From the NCBI GenBank assembly GCA_028023455.1, contig JAQFVV010000013.1:3102001-3166000 (forward strand): 64,000 bases of DNA. Direction: 5' to 3'. Source of the DNA: Epiperipatus broadwayi. Taxonomy: Eukaryota > Onychophora > Udeonychophora > Euonychophora > Peripatidae. The stretch's first letter is position 1. Each line of letters opens with the position of its first letter. Shown here piece by piece: positions 35,088 through 47,699 of the stretch. The notes under the pieces are model-generated. The model was not told the origin of the DNA, did not search any database, and saw only the letters and a program-made list of their open reading frames with translations. The position numbers were made by a program, and so were the translations under genes.

Positions 35088-37480
35088 ATAGATTTTTGCA
35101 TTTTCATCTCAATAATTTATTAAAAATGTACAATGTTACAATGTGTAAATGGGAATAATAAAATACAAGACTTAGTTATATGCAGTAAAGTAAGTATACA
35201 ATCTACACCGTGTAATCAATAAATTGAAATATGTTAATAATCGGGATAAGAAATAACCTATTGTTATTATCTATTGGCACCATGTATGTAGACTGATCAA
35301 TCACCCACCCTGTCCTGTTAGAGGTATTGACATCTCAGCAATACTGAAATTTCATGCAAAAGTTATGTATCCAAATTGCTATATACTGATTAAATAGCAA
35401 AAGTCTGATCTATGGGATATTGAAATCCCATTTTCAGAGAAGGTTTAGTTTGAGATCGAATCAAATATTACAAAGAAATCATCCTATTAATGTAATAAGA
35501 TCCCATGTCTCAGCGAATCGAACATTTGGAGCTAGGAGCTTGTCACGATGTTTAATTTTTATTAGTTCTTTAATTATAATGTCATCTTCCTGAATATGTC
35601 TGGAATTAAAGATTATTTTGCAGTGGATAGTCCAAAATGCATAATTAATGAATAAAGATAGTCTTATGATTGGTATTGATCTTGTTATACTATTATCTCT
35701 AAGCGAGATGACCAGATAATAATTTACTGAGATTATTAATTATAATCCTTCTGGATTTCCAAAAGCCAGAACAAGAGTGAACTAGATGGTCAAATGTTTC
35801 ATTGTACATCTGACAGAGGGGGCAGATAGGATCAATCTTGTTAATGCCACGTCTATAGACAAGAAATCAGTTAGTGCTTATGGAGTTCAAGTTTATTTTT
35901 TTAATAGTGAAATCCAAGTATTTTGGCTCCATGGACCAGCAACTGAAGAGTGAGATGACTTTCTTGTTGGTTATCCCATGTTTGGGTCATATGGGTATAA
36001 TTACTGGATTTATATCTATGAGCCTCCCAAATGCTAATTCAGTTGTCAAATGTATCATTTGTAATAACCATATAATTTTTGATTAATTCAACTGTTGCAT
36101 CTAGAAAATTACTAGCCTTAGCAGGCAGTCTATCCAAGGGAGTGATTGGCTGGATTACCTGTGGATATCCGAAAGTTCTGATCAGTATGGAAATGAAGTT
36201 AAATATCTTTTTGACAAGGATGACTTGAATAGAGTGATTGGATAAGCCAATATATTTCTGATGAATCTGCATTCTGTCAATACTTATTGTGGCAACCCTA
36301 CCACTCCAAAACAGCCGGGCTGCCAGTGTATTCATTTTCTTGATGAAGATCTTGGTAATTTTGATGATGGGCAAGTAATAGTTTAACTTGACCATGATTT
36401 TCATGTTAAGGAGCATTACCTTGCCATGCAAGGAGAGGTATACCTTGGATAGGCACTTGGTAAGTCCCTACATGGATATTATTTTGGATATCTTTAGACA
36501 TTTGAGTATAAGATTTATATATTGCAAATTCCAAGAACTTCTGAGGATTGGCTGAAAATTTAGTTATAAACTTTTAGCCTGAGCACACTTTCCATATGGC
36601 TGATTTTTTGGGGTTAAAGGCATAGTTTGCTGTATAGTGGTCCAATAAAGAGAATAACTGAGGTAAGTATGTGGCTGAAGGGAGGAAGATAATAATATCA
36701 TCCATATAAGCTATGGCCTTTATCAACCTTGCCAATCTAGGAATAAAAATGCCAGGGAGTAGTTTGTCAATGGCCTTCAATAACGGATCAATATAAGCTA
36801 TAAACATGAGGGCACTGCATTTTTAGTTGAGAAATATTCAGTAAATAGTAATTGTGTGTGTGTAAATATTGCTGTTTAAGATGGATAATAGAGGAAATGA
36901 AACCCGTATCACATGACTTTTTTTAAAGTGAAGCATGTCAAGTTCTTTGATTAAGGCTGTGGATGATTTGTTTTTTTCTTTCTATAGTATCTAATAACTG
37001 AGTTAACAATATTGATGAAAGCAAGTCAGTGGGGTATAATAAAAGAATATTAATTTTTTTAAGAGGATGTGTAATTCGAAAATAATTATTTCTGGTATAA
37101 AAGCCTTTAAGAGAAATTTAACATTATTATTATACTAATGAATGAGTTTATTTTCAAAGTTAATATTTAGCTCAATGTTAAGAGCCAGGTGGTTATAAGG
37201 AGTAATAACGAAATGAAAATCCTGTGAGTAAAAGAATGGATCAATAATAGTTTTAATAGCAAATGAAAAGATGTTGTTTGGGGGGGAAATCTTCAGGACT
37301 CATTAATTTATTGATGGTGTGAAAGTATTTAAAGACAAATTCAGAGTATGGGAAATATCAGATAAATATAGTAGGGTAGGGATTTGAGGATAGAGTTACA
37401 TTTATCTCAGATATTTATTTAGTGAATAAGTAAGGGTCACTTGTAAAAGTATACATTGATATGATCAAAGCCGTAAACTC
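35088..37480 (-). pseudogene. LINE family T ORF2, decayed copy 2, minus strand
   Basis: From 5' to 3' on the minus strand: a piece like the endonuclease C-terminus near 37,240 (IDPFFYSQDFHFVITPYN); a compressed RT part; then the frame 36,574-36,807 with MFIAYIDPLLKAID and catalytic box AIAYMDDIIIFLPS. The frame 36,039-36,431 has the thumb/connection region (NTLAARLFWSGRVATISIDR, TPLDRLPAKASNF). A C-terminal zinc-finger piece near 35,830 is CPLCQMYNETFDHLVHSC (C-x2-C-x8-H-x4-C), and the last block is LIKIKHRDKLLAPNVRFAET near 35,540. The 3' end (aataatttattaaaaatgta on the plus strand near 35,110) resembles the 3' ends of the other family T copies. Compared with the 51-56 kb copy, RT motifs A to B are largely deleted. 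Confidence 0.7.
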
Positions 37481-37489
37481 AATTAATTG

Positions 37490-38420
37490 TATAAATATGT
37501 GACAATGTTTAAAGTTAATTACTTGTCCACCAAAATTTATAATTACAGCTCAATCTGAAGCTTTTGAAATGAAAACAGATGTAAAATAAGGATGTGTACT
37601 GGATTCAATTTTGTTTTCCATTTTTTGAAACTGGTTCTTGAATCAGTTCCTAAATGATTTCATAAAGTTTATACTAAATGTAATTCTGCTTTGATAGTGA
37701 AGTTTTTAATATGAATATATCTAAAAGCCAAAACAAGAACATTATTTTTTTTTGGTGGCAATTGTACTATTCTTGTCAATTTGAAACCTGATTTACAAAA
37801 TGCTTTTAATATTTTGAATGTAATCTATAAAGACTTTAGTTTAATAATTGATGTTTAAAAACTTAAATCCTTTATTAGATAATTATAAAAAAAAAAATCA
37901 ACAATGATTTGCTTGAATGGTTATCAACTTAGCAATATGAACCAACTAAAATATTTCTACTTAAATATATTTTCTTAAGTAGAAATGCAGACTTAAATAC
38001 TGGTGTATAATACAAACTTGACTGTGTACTACTGCAATTAATAACATAGGAGAATATTCACCATAGTGACGCAACTACTGTAATTAAATTATATACACAT
38101 GGCTATTATTTTGACCAATTATTGTATAAAAATAAAACCTATGTAATATAAAGGTATTAAAAATTTTTCATTTAATGATGCTTTATAAGAAGCTAAAAAT
38201 AAATAGCAAAATCATAAAATCAATCAGTGTATTCTCCAGATTATCAGACTTAATAATATAATCTATTGAATTGGCATATGAGGCAAATGAATGATAAGAG
38301 ACTTGCTATAAAAAAGTATTTTACATTGCACTTAATCATGATTTTAATAGGTGAGGCAAATAGCTTTTGCATTATAAAAACTGTATCAGTGAATTTAGTA
38401 TTAGCATAGTTTAAAATTCA
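37490..38420 (+). pseudogene. RTE-like LINE, decayed RT fragment, plus strand
   Basis: It is the same family as at 18.1-19.0 kb. Motif B appears as SEAFEMKTDVK, a stop in place of Q, then GCVLDSILFSIF (37,555-37,625). The stretch after the catalytic box, LQNAFNILNVIYKDFSLII, lies near 37,795. A FKYLG-like piece as NQLKYF follows near 37,950, and further decayed pieces continue to about 38,400, where the tail of the homology corresponds to 18,545-18,720. The catalytic ADD itself is lost. It is 5'-truncated against the 5' limit of the minus-strand family T copy. Confidence 0.65.
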
Positions 38421-38559
38421 TAATTTGGCTATTACATAACATCTTTTACCTTAAATAATTAGCTAATAAAATGCACTTAAAACATCTCTGCAATGTAATA
38501 ATTATATTATGGAAAAATTTTTTTTAAATAAATATAAAGTTCCTAAGAAGTTTGAATAA

Positions 38560-38650
38560 TGGATGTCACAGAGCTGAGCTGCAATCCATGGGCCCTGAGT
38601 TCCAGAGTCTGTCACTTTACTACTTCACCAAATCACAATGCTACAGACAA
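38560..38650 (-). mobile_element. tRNA-derived SINE, family S, head only
   Basis: On the minus strand it reads gatttggtgaagtagtaaag, gtgacagactctggaactca and gggcccatggattgcagctc, matching the heads of family S copies at 1.4 and 1.6 kb. The A-box-like region is present, and a B-box-like ggattgcagc follows. The 3' half is not seen. Confidence 0.6.
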
Positions 38651-38907
38651 TTACATAATATGTGTAATGTAGAAATCCGTTATCAAAAATTTTTAATTTG
38701 CCCATTAACTTAAAAAAAAAAAAAAAAAATCAGTAAAAACTTAATTTAATTAAAAAATTACTAAAACAATTTAATATTTTCTGATGTTGCAGGAATTAAT
38801 TAAAATGTATATTTGAAAATGAAATTTGTAAAATAGATGTATTACAATCAAAATTAGCTAAATGAGGTAATAGTTATATCATTACTTCATGATACATTTT
38901 TATCAAA

Positions 38908-39791
38908 TACACCTGGGTCTCGTTTTATGCTGATTATTTTAATGCGATTTTGAAATTATGCAATTCATGTTTCTTCTTAATATCTTTCATATTTCATTAT
39001 ATTTATTAGATATCAAGAAATTTAAATTATTATTAACTTATTTTGACTTGAAATACTTTTTTTCAAAAATATAACAGCTAATGTGAATATGGTCTGAAGC
39101 TATATTTAGAATCTTAGCTTCTATGTAAATAACCTACTTATACTAAGGAGTAAATAATAGTAATAGATTTATACGTATGTATAAAAATATCGCAATAAAT
39201 ATTTAAAAAATTTAAACTTTTAAAACGTATTTTGTTAGACATAACAGAAATAAATATTTTTTTAGATTTTTAAAAAAATAATAACAAATATTTTATTGAT
39301 TTTATAAACTGAAAATAATCTTTCTAATGGTAATGTATAATCTTTTTGTTTTGATTGCGATCTCATTTTTTAAATATAGAATACAGAAAACCATTAACAC
39401 AGCATAAGACTAAAAGTGGCGCATCACGAATCTGATTTATCAGTTCACAAACGAACTCACACATTGTCAAATAGTGGTAATGATTAAAATATGTATGAAA
39501 AAATGTAAAATTAAATACTGTAGTTGATAAAAAAAAGTAAAAAAAGTTTGTCTTGTATTAATTTTTTTCAAATATTTGAAATTTTTTATTAGTCATACTT
39601 TATTTCCTTATTTTTTTTAATGCAAATTTTAAAGTAATTTTTCCTTGTTGCTTTGCTTTTATGCAATTTGTGAAAATTACTAAAACATACCTCCCATTTT
39701 TCAAGGTAAGTTAAGTCTATTTTTGTGCAATTTCTTTTGTGCCCATTTTCTGAGGAACCTATCTACTGCATAAAATGAGACCCAGGTGTAA
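38908..39791. mobile_element. TIR element at a TA target, with zinc-finger remnant
   Basis: The left end tacacctgggtctcgtttta (from 38,908) is mirrored by taaaatgagacccaggtgta (ending 39,790), giving inverted repeats of about 22 bp flanked by, or starting with, TA on both sides. TA plus short inverted repeats fits a Tc1/mariner-type non-autonomous element. The interior is AT-rich with no transposase. It contains a short C2H2 zinc-finger coding remnant (listed separately). The left TIR continues loosely beyond the perfect part (tgctgattatttt against ctgcagtagatagg read as complement). Confidence 0.7.
39380..39462 (+). pseudogene. C2H2 zinc-finger fragment
   Basis: In one frame the DNA encodes ESDLSVHKRTHTLSNSG (39,430-39,480), the helix half and linker start of a Krüppel-type finger (xDLxxHxRTHT). 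Just upstream a piece like T-E-N-H near 39,380 may be a decayed TGEKP linker from the previous finger. The Cys pair of this finger is not intact. It probably comes from a captured or retrocopied zinc-finger gene, and it could not fold as a finger now. Confidence 0.55.
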
Positions 39792-42005
39792 AGTAAAATT
39801 GTTTTATTGTCCAAATTTAAGTGATTGTTCCAGGTATAAAGTTTAGATAGAAATGTATGAAGAAAGTGATACTACTGAATACTAAATACTCATAGCTTTA
39901 AAAAAAAATCTAGATAAAACCTTTAAATATATTTTCTTAAAGCTTTTTTTTTTTTTTTTAGTGTTTGTCTATTTTCAAAACTACTGGGAAAAATGAGCAG
40001 TAATTCATATCCAATTTTTCTAACAAGTGAAAATCAATAAAAACTTTGGGTTGAAATCCTTATAAATAAGTGAAAATATTATGTCAATTATGATATCTTA
40101 CAAATTAGAAAATCTCTCTATTTCATATGCAAAGCAATTTCAAAATGCCATGGACTCATAAAATTTTATTAAAATGAAGTATATTCTATCCATATCTTCT
40201 CAAGTTATTAACAAAATAAAAAACAAAGTTGATGCTGACAATTAGGGAACAGCATTTAAGTTTATTTATTCCTCTGAATTAGACAAAATTATTTTGAATG
40301 GATAAAAAAATGCATTTAATATAATGTAGATACCAAAAAATCTTTTAAATACTATGATGACTTCTTCTAATTGCATATGACTAAGAGAGCCCATTGATGT
40401 CATTTGGATAGAAGTTGCAATAAATATTTGATTTCGCCAAAAAAAATTATCTTGTTAAAGTTTTCTACACTTGCAAATTTTTTAATCAAAAAGAACTTTA
40501 TTCTTGATATGGGAATTTCATCTGCAACTAAAATTATCAAATAGTAAAAATTTACTAAACTAATTTTAGAACAGAAAGTTTTAAAATTTTCATTACAGCT
40601 TTCTTTGCTTATGACAGTTTCTGTTTTCACTATGCTGGGAATTTATTAAGTTATGTATTAATAGAAGCAAAAATTTCAAAAATACTTATCAAATTCTTCA
40701 ATTTATTTTCAGTGTGAATATACTAAAATTTATTTTTTAAAAAAAAAATTAATTAAAAATATAATTTTAAATTATAGTTGTATTTATAACAAAAGTGAAA
40801 AACTGATCTTTTAATTAAACAGATATATATATATATCAATATGTAGGGTTAAAATTATACTCCTATTTTTTAATTAGACATTTAATATACGAACAAATTT
40901 AAAAGAAAACATTTTATTTTCAATATTCTCATGGTTTTATATATATTCCACACAAAATATCTTTAACTGCAACAAGTACTTTTATAAAAAAAAGCAAAAA
41001 AACATTATATTTATTATTATATAAATATCTTTGCTGTTGCAGCATCTTTATTTAATAATTAATGCATTACTTTATGAGTAATTCTAAGAAAAAAAAGTAA
41101 CAATATATTAAGTCTGTAAGAAATATTACCGGATCATTTTTTTTTTTTTAGCAATGAGATGCATTAAAATGTTATTAATCCAAAGCACTACTCTGCAACA
41201 TGATAAGTGCCGCCCTCTTGCAATAACATCATTCCCACCCAGTACTTGGCTAATACAAAGGTTTCTATATTTGAGAAGTGAAACATCGACAAAATTTTAA
41301 AATATTTTAAAAGAGAAATTGAAATATTAAAATAACAAGTAATAAACATCCTTGAATATTTCAAGAAAACTGTGACTAGTCATTTTCTGTGCTTAAATCA
41401 TTATTTTGAGATGTAACACTCACGTGTACATAAAAAAAATACATACGCAAAAATCTTTCTAATAGACCGTGTATGCTAACAAATTCCTGAAAATTAAAGG
41501 AATTTTTTTACTAAAGTGCTAATGAAGATAAACAATTTAGAAAACGGCTTTTTTTTCACTCCATAAAAAACAATTTTAGCAACTGCTTCGCGACTGTTGC
41601 TAGGTGTGTGTTCATATGATTTAAAAAAAAAAAAATCTTACTGTTTGATATCTAATTGTTCCATTCTTTAATAAAATCATTTAACCCCAGTCAGCCACTG
41701 AAAAATAAATAATTTTAAAAATGGTTAATGGAAAAAGTCCTGCTTCACTTCATTCATTACTCACGCAGTTTAAAATACTTTTTCAAAATTTATAATAAAT
41801 TCAAAAAAATTGAATGATGATTTTTTAAAATTATACTATTTACAGGTATATCATATATTCACATAAATTCACCAGTAAAGAGGGTGAAGATATAAAAATA
41901 TATATACTGATATACAGCTAAAATATATATATATATTTTATGTTGAAACAATAGTTAAGAAAATTAATAGTCAAATGGTCTTAATGTTCAGGATTTCATA
42001 AAAAT
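39792..42005. other. AT-rich non-coding stretch
   Basis: No gene recognised. The minus-strand frame at 40,400-40,630 looks like chance. A patch with better base balance at 41,160-41,290 (gtgccgccctcttgcaataa) and a small CpG patch at 41,585 are the only features. Confidence 0.4.
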
Positions 42006-42009
42006 TTCA

Positions 42010-42105
42010 ATATCACAGGAAATAATAGAGTTGGAACCATAATCCATGAACTTGAACTCTAGGGCCCATCATTCTACCACTGCACTAAACTAGGCAGTGC
42101 AACCT
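42010..42105 (-). mobile_element. tRNA-derived SINE, family S, head only
   Basis: On the minus strand it reads gtttagtgcagtggtagaat, then gatgggccctagagttcaag, then ttcatggattatggttccaa. This is the best preserved A box of the family (tttagtgcagtgg). It is truncated before the 3' part and lies next to a run of 13 G at about 42,126-42,138. Confidence 0.65.
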
Positions 42106-42138
42106 GAAAAATTAAAAAAGAATGTGGGGGGGGGGGGG

Positions 42139-43495
42139 TTCAAGATAGGGAATGGATTTTTTAAATGTTCTAAAGGCTCAGATATTAAAAAATTCTAAAT
42201 AAAAAATTAATAATAAAAATACAAAAACAATACAAAGTTAATATAATAAAATGTGATTGATAAATTGGATTAAACTTATTGGCAATCGTAAAAAAAAATA
42301 GTAAAATCTAATTTAGCTTATGAAAGAACAGAAACAGGCATATATAATTGAAACAATAAATTATCTGACGTAATTGAAAGATATATTATAGAAAAGAGAT
42401 TTATTATATATATAATGTACTATTAGTATGTAATATGCTATGACAGAGAATCGTAAATAGTATTTTAAAAAAGGAAAGATAAGAAACAAAACAATATTAG
42501 TAAATACAAAGTGTGCAATGTGGGAATATTTCATTAAATTTTTTTGAAAGATATTAATATAATTAGCATTACTGATATTAAAAACTCTTTTTTAACTTTG
42601 TATTTACATAAAATTGCATTTACTCGTTCATTATTTTATGAAATCATCGAAATATATAGAAACGTTAAGTTTTCTTCTTGTAAGCAAGGAAAATAACTAA
42701 CCAAATGATTTTTTTTTTCAAACAATAATACTTGTCTGCTATCAATAAGAGTTAACCATTATTATTACAATTTATTCTACTATTTTAATATTTAAAATTT
42801 ATATTGTAAACTTTAATAAGGATCTTAGATTTGTCATCATGTCTCTTTATTATTTACACACAAACACTTATCACATAAATCTTAGAGATGTGCAGATTAT
42901 GTAATAAATCTAAATTATAGTACTTAAAATGGAACTCTGAATTAAACTTTGAAATAAACTTTAGAGGAGCTTAAATTTTTGCTAAGTGAATCTTAGATGT
43001 TTTCACACCATAATCATTATTTTACCATGTTTATGATATAAAAACTTGAAAAATGCACTTAATAAGAAGTTTAGTTTATTTCAAAGTAAATCATCTAAGT
43101 TTAATTCAGAAAATTCTACTTTGAATGCTCCAATTTATCATAAGACTTAAAATCAATTATATATATATATATCATAAGACTTAAAATCAATTATATATAT
43201 ATGCACACACTCACAAACACATGTATAAATTAAATATAAAACTAAGATATTCAACTGTTATATGTTTATAAATTGTTTCACTTATAGTGACCATAAAATA
43301 ATATTTGGATCCAAAAAATGGATATTTTTTATTCCAAAAGGCACATTTTAAAAATGCATTTTTATAACATGAAAACAGGCACAATAGTTGTTTATTAATA
43401 ATATACTTTACATAACATAAACTAAAAATAGTAATGATGATGATATAACACAAAAAAAAAAACAGAAAAAAAACTCTTATAATGTAATAAGTATC
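42139..43495. other. AT-rich stretch with a short tandem duplication
   Basis: At about 43,137-43,205 the unit atcataagacttaaaatcaa plus (AT)n is present twice in tandem, about 41 bp each. The minus-strand frame at 43,211-43,453 is rich in I, F and C, covers AT-rich DNA and is probably chance. Nothing else is recognised. Confidence 0.45.
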
Positions 43496-43499
43496 TAAC

Positions 43500-43990
43500 G
43501 AATAAAAAATGAAAACAATTTATTGATATTTTTCCCTAGATGAAATTTGTTTTAATAAAAATTCCAGACAATCCATCTGAATATTAATTTTTGTTATTAC
43601 CATTTTTTTCTAGAACCAATATTTTATTAATCAGCGAAAATACTCTTTTTTTATTACTGCATTTCTTTCTGCCAAATAGTATATATTCAATATTCTTTGT
43701 CATTTTTGATGTTCTAAATTATTATTTTTGAATTTTTTTTTATAAATATTCTACCCCACTATTTTTTCAATAGTAGTGTATTCATTTACTAGGAAAAGTT
43801 CAAAAAATAATTTGATTGTTTGTTATGTATTTCATGGTTTCGTCCACTTCACTCCAATTTATTTTAGATTTTAATGATTCCACCAGTTTTAATTCCTCAT
43901 AATGATTGGCAACTTTATATTTAGTAAGTAAGTTCATAGAAGACAACATATTGTATCAACTGCTGCAAACATTTTGAATGTTTCAAAAAA
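43500..43990 (-). pseudogene. Possible hAT-family transposase C-terminal remnant
   Basis: The minus-strand translation with frameshifts gives YKVANHYEELKLVESLKS and KINWSEVDETMKYITNN (43,830-43,930). Further on come AERNAVIKKEYFR (near 43,650) and MDCLEFLLKQISSREKY (near 43,540). The order resembles the C-terminal dimerisation region of hAT/ZBED-like proteins (a VERxFSxxN block, then a C-x-E-F-Y block). At least two stops and shifts are present. No terminal repeats were found. This is recognition by eye of a decayed family, so moderate to low certainty. Confidence 0.4.
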
Positions 43991-44544
43991 CATAAAAAGT
44001 TATGCAAAATTTTATTGCTTGTTAAAAAACAGGACAAACACTTATCCCAATGTAATCTGTTGGGACTATGTGAAACACTACTTTAAAAAGGGATTGTCCC
44101 ATTCAAAATGGGACATTTGGTTACCTAACTTCACTAGTTTCCTTTTTTCCAACTGTATCCTCTTTATTTTTTTCAAGAAATGAAACCAATGCAACGTTTA
44201 ATCAATTTTAGTTTTATCTGCAGGATATCTTAGTATTCTGTATCAAATACATACAAATTACATATGCATAAGAAGTTCTGAATTTAAATGTGAAAGAAGT
44301 AGATTTAATACAGCATGAGTAATTACAATATAGATAATTTAAAAAAAGGAATACAAGATTAAACTTGATAATAAGCCATTCCAACCAAAACATCTAATAT
44401 AATATATAATGCAAAGTAATAATGCAAAGCATGAAATTAACAGACCAAAGGGTTCTAAAGAATTACAAAGTGACATAATTAGATCATAATAAAGTGTTAG
44501 TAAAGCAAATATATTAAATAAAGAATATAGTTAACAAAGTACTG

Positions 44545-44695
44545 TCATTGAGTTCATTGCAGCCTGCACAATTTGATGCAAAAATAGAATGACAGCGCAT
44601 TAAGCTTGTGCCCAGATCTGCCACTTCAGAGCACAAATTCCTTATGAACTCCCAAGCAATAAAATCATTTGATTATTTTTATTAAAATTATTTAT
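44545..44695 (+). mobile_element. tRNA-derived SINE, family S, decayed head with good 3' part
   Basis: The 3' part cttatgaactcccaagcaat then aaaatcatttgattattt is the clearest version of the shared family S tail. The head (gcctgcacaatttgatgcaa, tagaatgacagcg) is degenerate. Together with the other four copies it fixes the element as head plus a tail of about 60 bp. Confidence 0.6.
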
Positions 44696-47485
44696 TTTAT
44701 CAACTGTATTTAAAAAAGTTTTTTTAGAATGATTTCACAAAATCTAATAGTCCTAAGTGCAGCAGGGTGATGATGTCTCTGATATTCAAGCTTCACATTT
44801 AATGCAAGAGTTTTAAACTACATGAATTTAGCAACCAATTCAAAATTTTAACTAGATTGATTCCAGATTAAATAAGATGAAGTAACTCAAGATTAAGAAA
44901 ATAAATAAATGTTCCAAGTGGTTATCTTTGAAAAAAAAAGATTATATTTAAATATAAAGATGTTTCATCATTTGTAACAGTGAAAAAAGAAGTATCATGT
45001 AAAGTTGACATATTTTCATCATCATCATAAAACAACCACTTGTAAATAAATACAGTCTTTCTATCTCCAGAAACAAAAATAAAAAATAGAGAAAAAAAGA
45101 ATTATAGTTTAAAGATTAGTTTTGCAATAAGTACACAAATAAATCCACGAGTCACAAATCTGTCAATGTCATACAATGATCCTTTATTTATTTAATATCT
45201 CTGTGATGCTATTTTTTGATTTCTGCAATTAACTTTTCTCTATGAAAAACTTTAATATCTTGTTTAGTTGAAATTTACTGCATTTACAAAATACAAAATC
45301 TTCTAAATGAAATTCATAAATATTTCACATGTTTAAAGTATATCTGAAATATTTTTTTATAGTGTAAATGGAATCTGCCTATCTCATGAAAACTATTCTC
45401 AAATTATCCACTTCACATCTACAAACTAATTAAAACGTGCCATTACAATAGTAGTTCAAGATCATCACATTCAGGAAATTAAAAAAACATCAAATAATCT
45501 TATGATTTTATGAGTATTTTTATAATATTACAGAACAATTTTAAATTTTTTATCCCAGTGCTTTTATGCTAAAATGACCATAGATATCATTAAAAAAAAG
45601 ATCATGTTGAATTATAAAATTGTTGGCTTTTGATGCAAATAAAAAGATTATTTAATGTAGTTCTGCTCCAAAGTTTTGACCAAAAAATATTGAACATGGC
45701 ATTATTCTTGATGAAAGCTAGTTTTATTTCTTACAAATCTTGAAACAGTACTTCAAATGTATACCACTCCTCACAACAATGAAGAAAAGTCTGTGGAATG
45801 CTGCAAGAGTAATGTTTCTCCATGAAGAAAGTGTATTAGAGTATATTTATTGCTTAATCAATTTAGCTTACTACAATATAATTGTTTTTTTTTCACACAA
45901 TGTTAAAAATAATTTTCTAATTTCTAGCTTATAAAGCTGTGATTAATGTTCAAATATGAAACTTATTACGAAGATATTGAAAAGTATGGATTTTTGAAAA
46001 GCATGCTAAAGAGAATATCCCCCCCCTCCCAAAAAAATCATGATTTATTCTCATCCAATTTAAGAATGATCAAACACTGTATTTTTTAACATCAGTAAAT
46101 TCTAAGTTATCATTTTTTTACTATTATTTTTTTTATTTAGGAAAGAATAATAGAATAAAGATGCAATTTTTTTATTTAATTATTATAATGATTAAATAAG
46201 AATTTTAAAAAACTTAAATAATTATTAAAGTATTATTTTCAAATATTAAATAATTTTAAAACAATTGCAAAGATTCACTAGATTTGATAATATATTGGAC
46301 TATTTCCATCATTTATCAGTAAACGTTTAATGTATAGAAATGCAAACAACTTGTTACTAATAACACGCCACATATTATCACATCCAATACACTATCATTA
46401 CAAACCTTTAGGCAAATATAAAGATTCATTAATCTAAAAATCTAAATATTGTCATTAAATAACTAAATAGTTAGGTGGTCATATGACATTCAGGCAATAG
46501 AAATGATAGTTTGAGTTTGGATTCAGTAATTTTTAGTTCTCAAGTTAATTACTCTAACATGATGATAAACAGACAGGATAATGTTGTCATTGTATTTATG
46601 CTATATATTAATGTTTAGAATTATTTAAAAAAGTTGATTTTATACTATCACAAGATAATGAAAAAGATATTATCTACATTTTAATTTTTTTAACAAAAAT
46701 TTTAATGAGAGTAAAAATCATTTAATAATGGTTAACACTATAAAGTTATTTGGACTCATGTCATTTCTTCCAATTGAATCATCCACACAGCCCACACTGT
46801 TCTAATTAGTGATATGCTAATATAGATCAAATTTCATATAAATGTACTACTTCTTTAACAAAAATTGTTTCATAGTAAATCATGATTAAATTCATAAATA
46901 ACTAAAGATCAAATAAGGGATATTAAATGTATAGATACTATATCTTGAATATGAAATCTAACTGCTTATGTTAATAAACATTTCACAAATAACAATTAAA
47001 AACAGGTGTGAAAAAATATGCACTAAAAACTAAAATTATTTAAGATGCTAAAGTACTGACCAACATGAATTTTATCATATAATACAGTCATACTAGATTA
47101 AAGCACCAAAGATGAAGAAATCAATAACCTTAAATAATACTATCAGTTAATATTTAATATCAATGGATTGGAGAATTGTTATCATAAACAGTATCTGGAT
47201 TATCTGCAGCTACTCAAGTATATCTGATTTCATATTTAGTAATTAATCATATAACTCAAAGATTTTTAATATTTTTAAAAAATCTTATTTTAATACATTA
47301 ATAAAAGGAATTTATTTTACAGAATAATATTACCTATTTAAATATATATATAATATTCAAATAAAAGTATATTGTTTATAGTAGAAGTATATATTCTTAT
47401 TTTTCTCCTTTACTTTCTTTGCATTTCTTCATATATATTGCTTATAATAACATCTCTCATATATATATTAATGAAAAAAAAAATT
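44696..47485. other. AT-rich non-coding stretch
   Basis: No gene recognised. A weak tRNA-like pair of words (tagttaggtgg near 46,470, gagtttggattc near 46,513) may be a further remnant. A C-run (cccccctccc) is at about 46,020. The short plus frame at 45,740-45,934 is unrecognised. Confidence 0.4.
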
Positions 47486-47486
47486 T

Positions 47487-47640
47487 AATAAAACTTTATT
47501 TTCCTGACAGTTTCAACTGTCCAGCAGTCTCCATCAGAGCTTCTCAAATTTCCTCTTTTTTGGTAGAGGAAATTTGAGAAGCTCTGATAAAGACTACTGG
47601 ACAATCGAAACTGTCAGGAAAATAAAGAAATTTTATTTAA
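47487..47640. repeat. Hairpin carrying hammerhead-ribozyme-like core words
   Basis: The arms 47,487-47,555 and 47,565-47,640 are inverted copies with a few substitutions. Read outward from the loop, the right arm contains ctctgataaagac then caatcgaaactgtcagg. The inverse of the left arm contains ctctgatggagac then cagttgaaactgtcagg. The consensus CTGATGA followed ~16 bases later by GAAAC matches the conserved core of hammerhead ribozymes, which Penelope-like elements and other retroelements carry near their ends. Each arm has one change in the CTGATGA box, so neither should be active. Stem II is short (ACTG/CAGT in the left-arm version). Confidence 0.5.
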
Positions 47641-47699
47641 AAAAAATTTTTGCATTAAAGTGTATATGCGAGAAGTTATTAAAAGCAATATATATTGTC

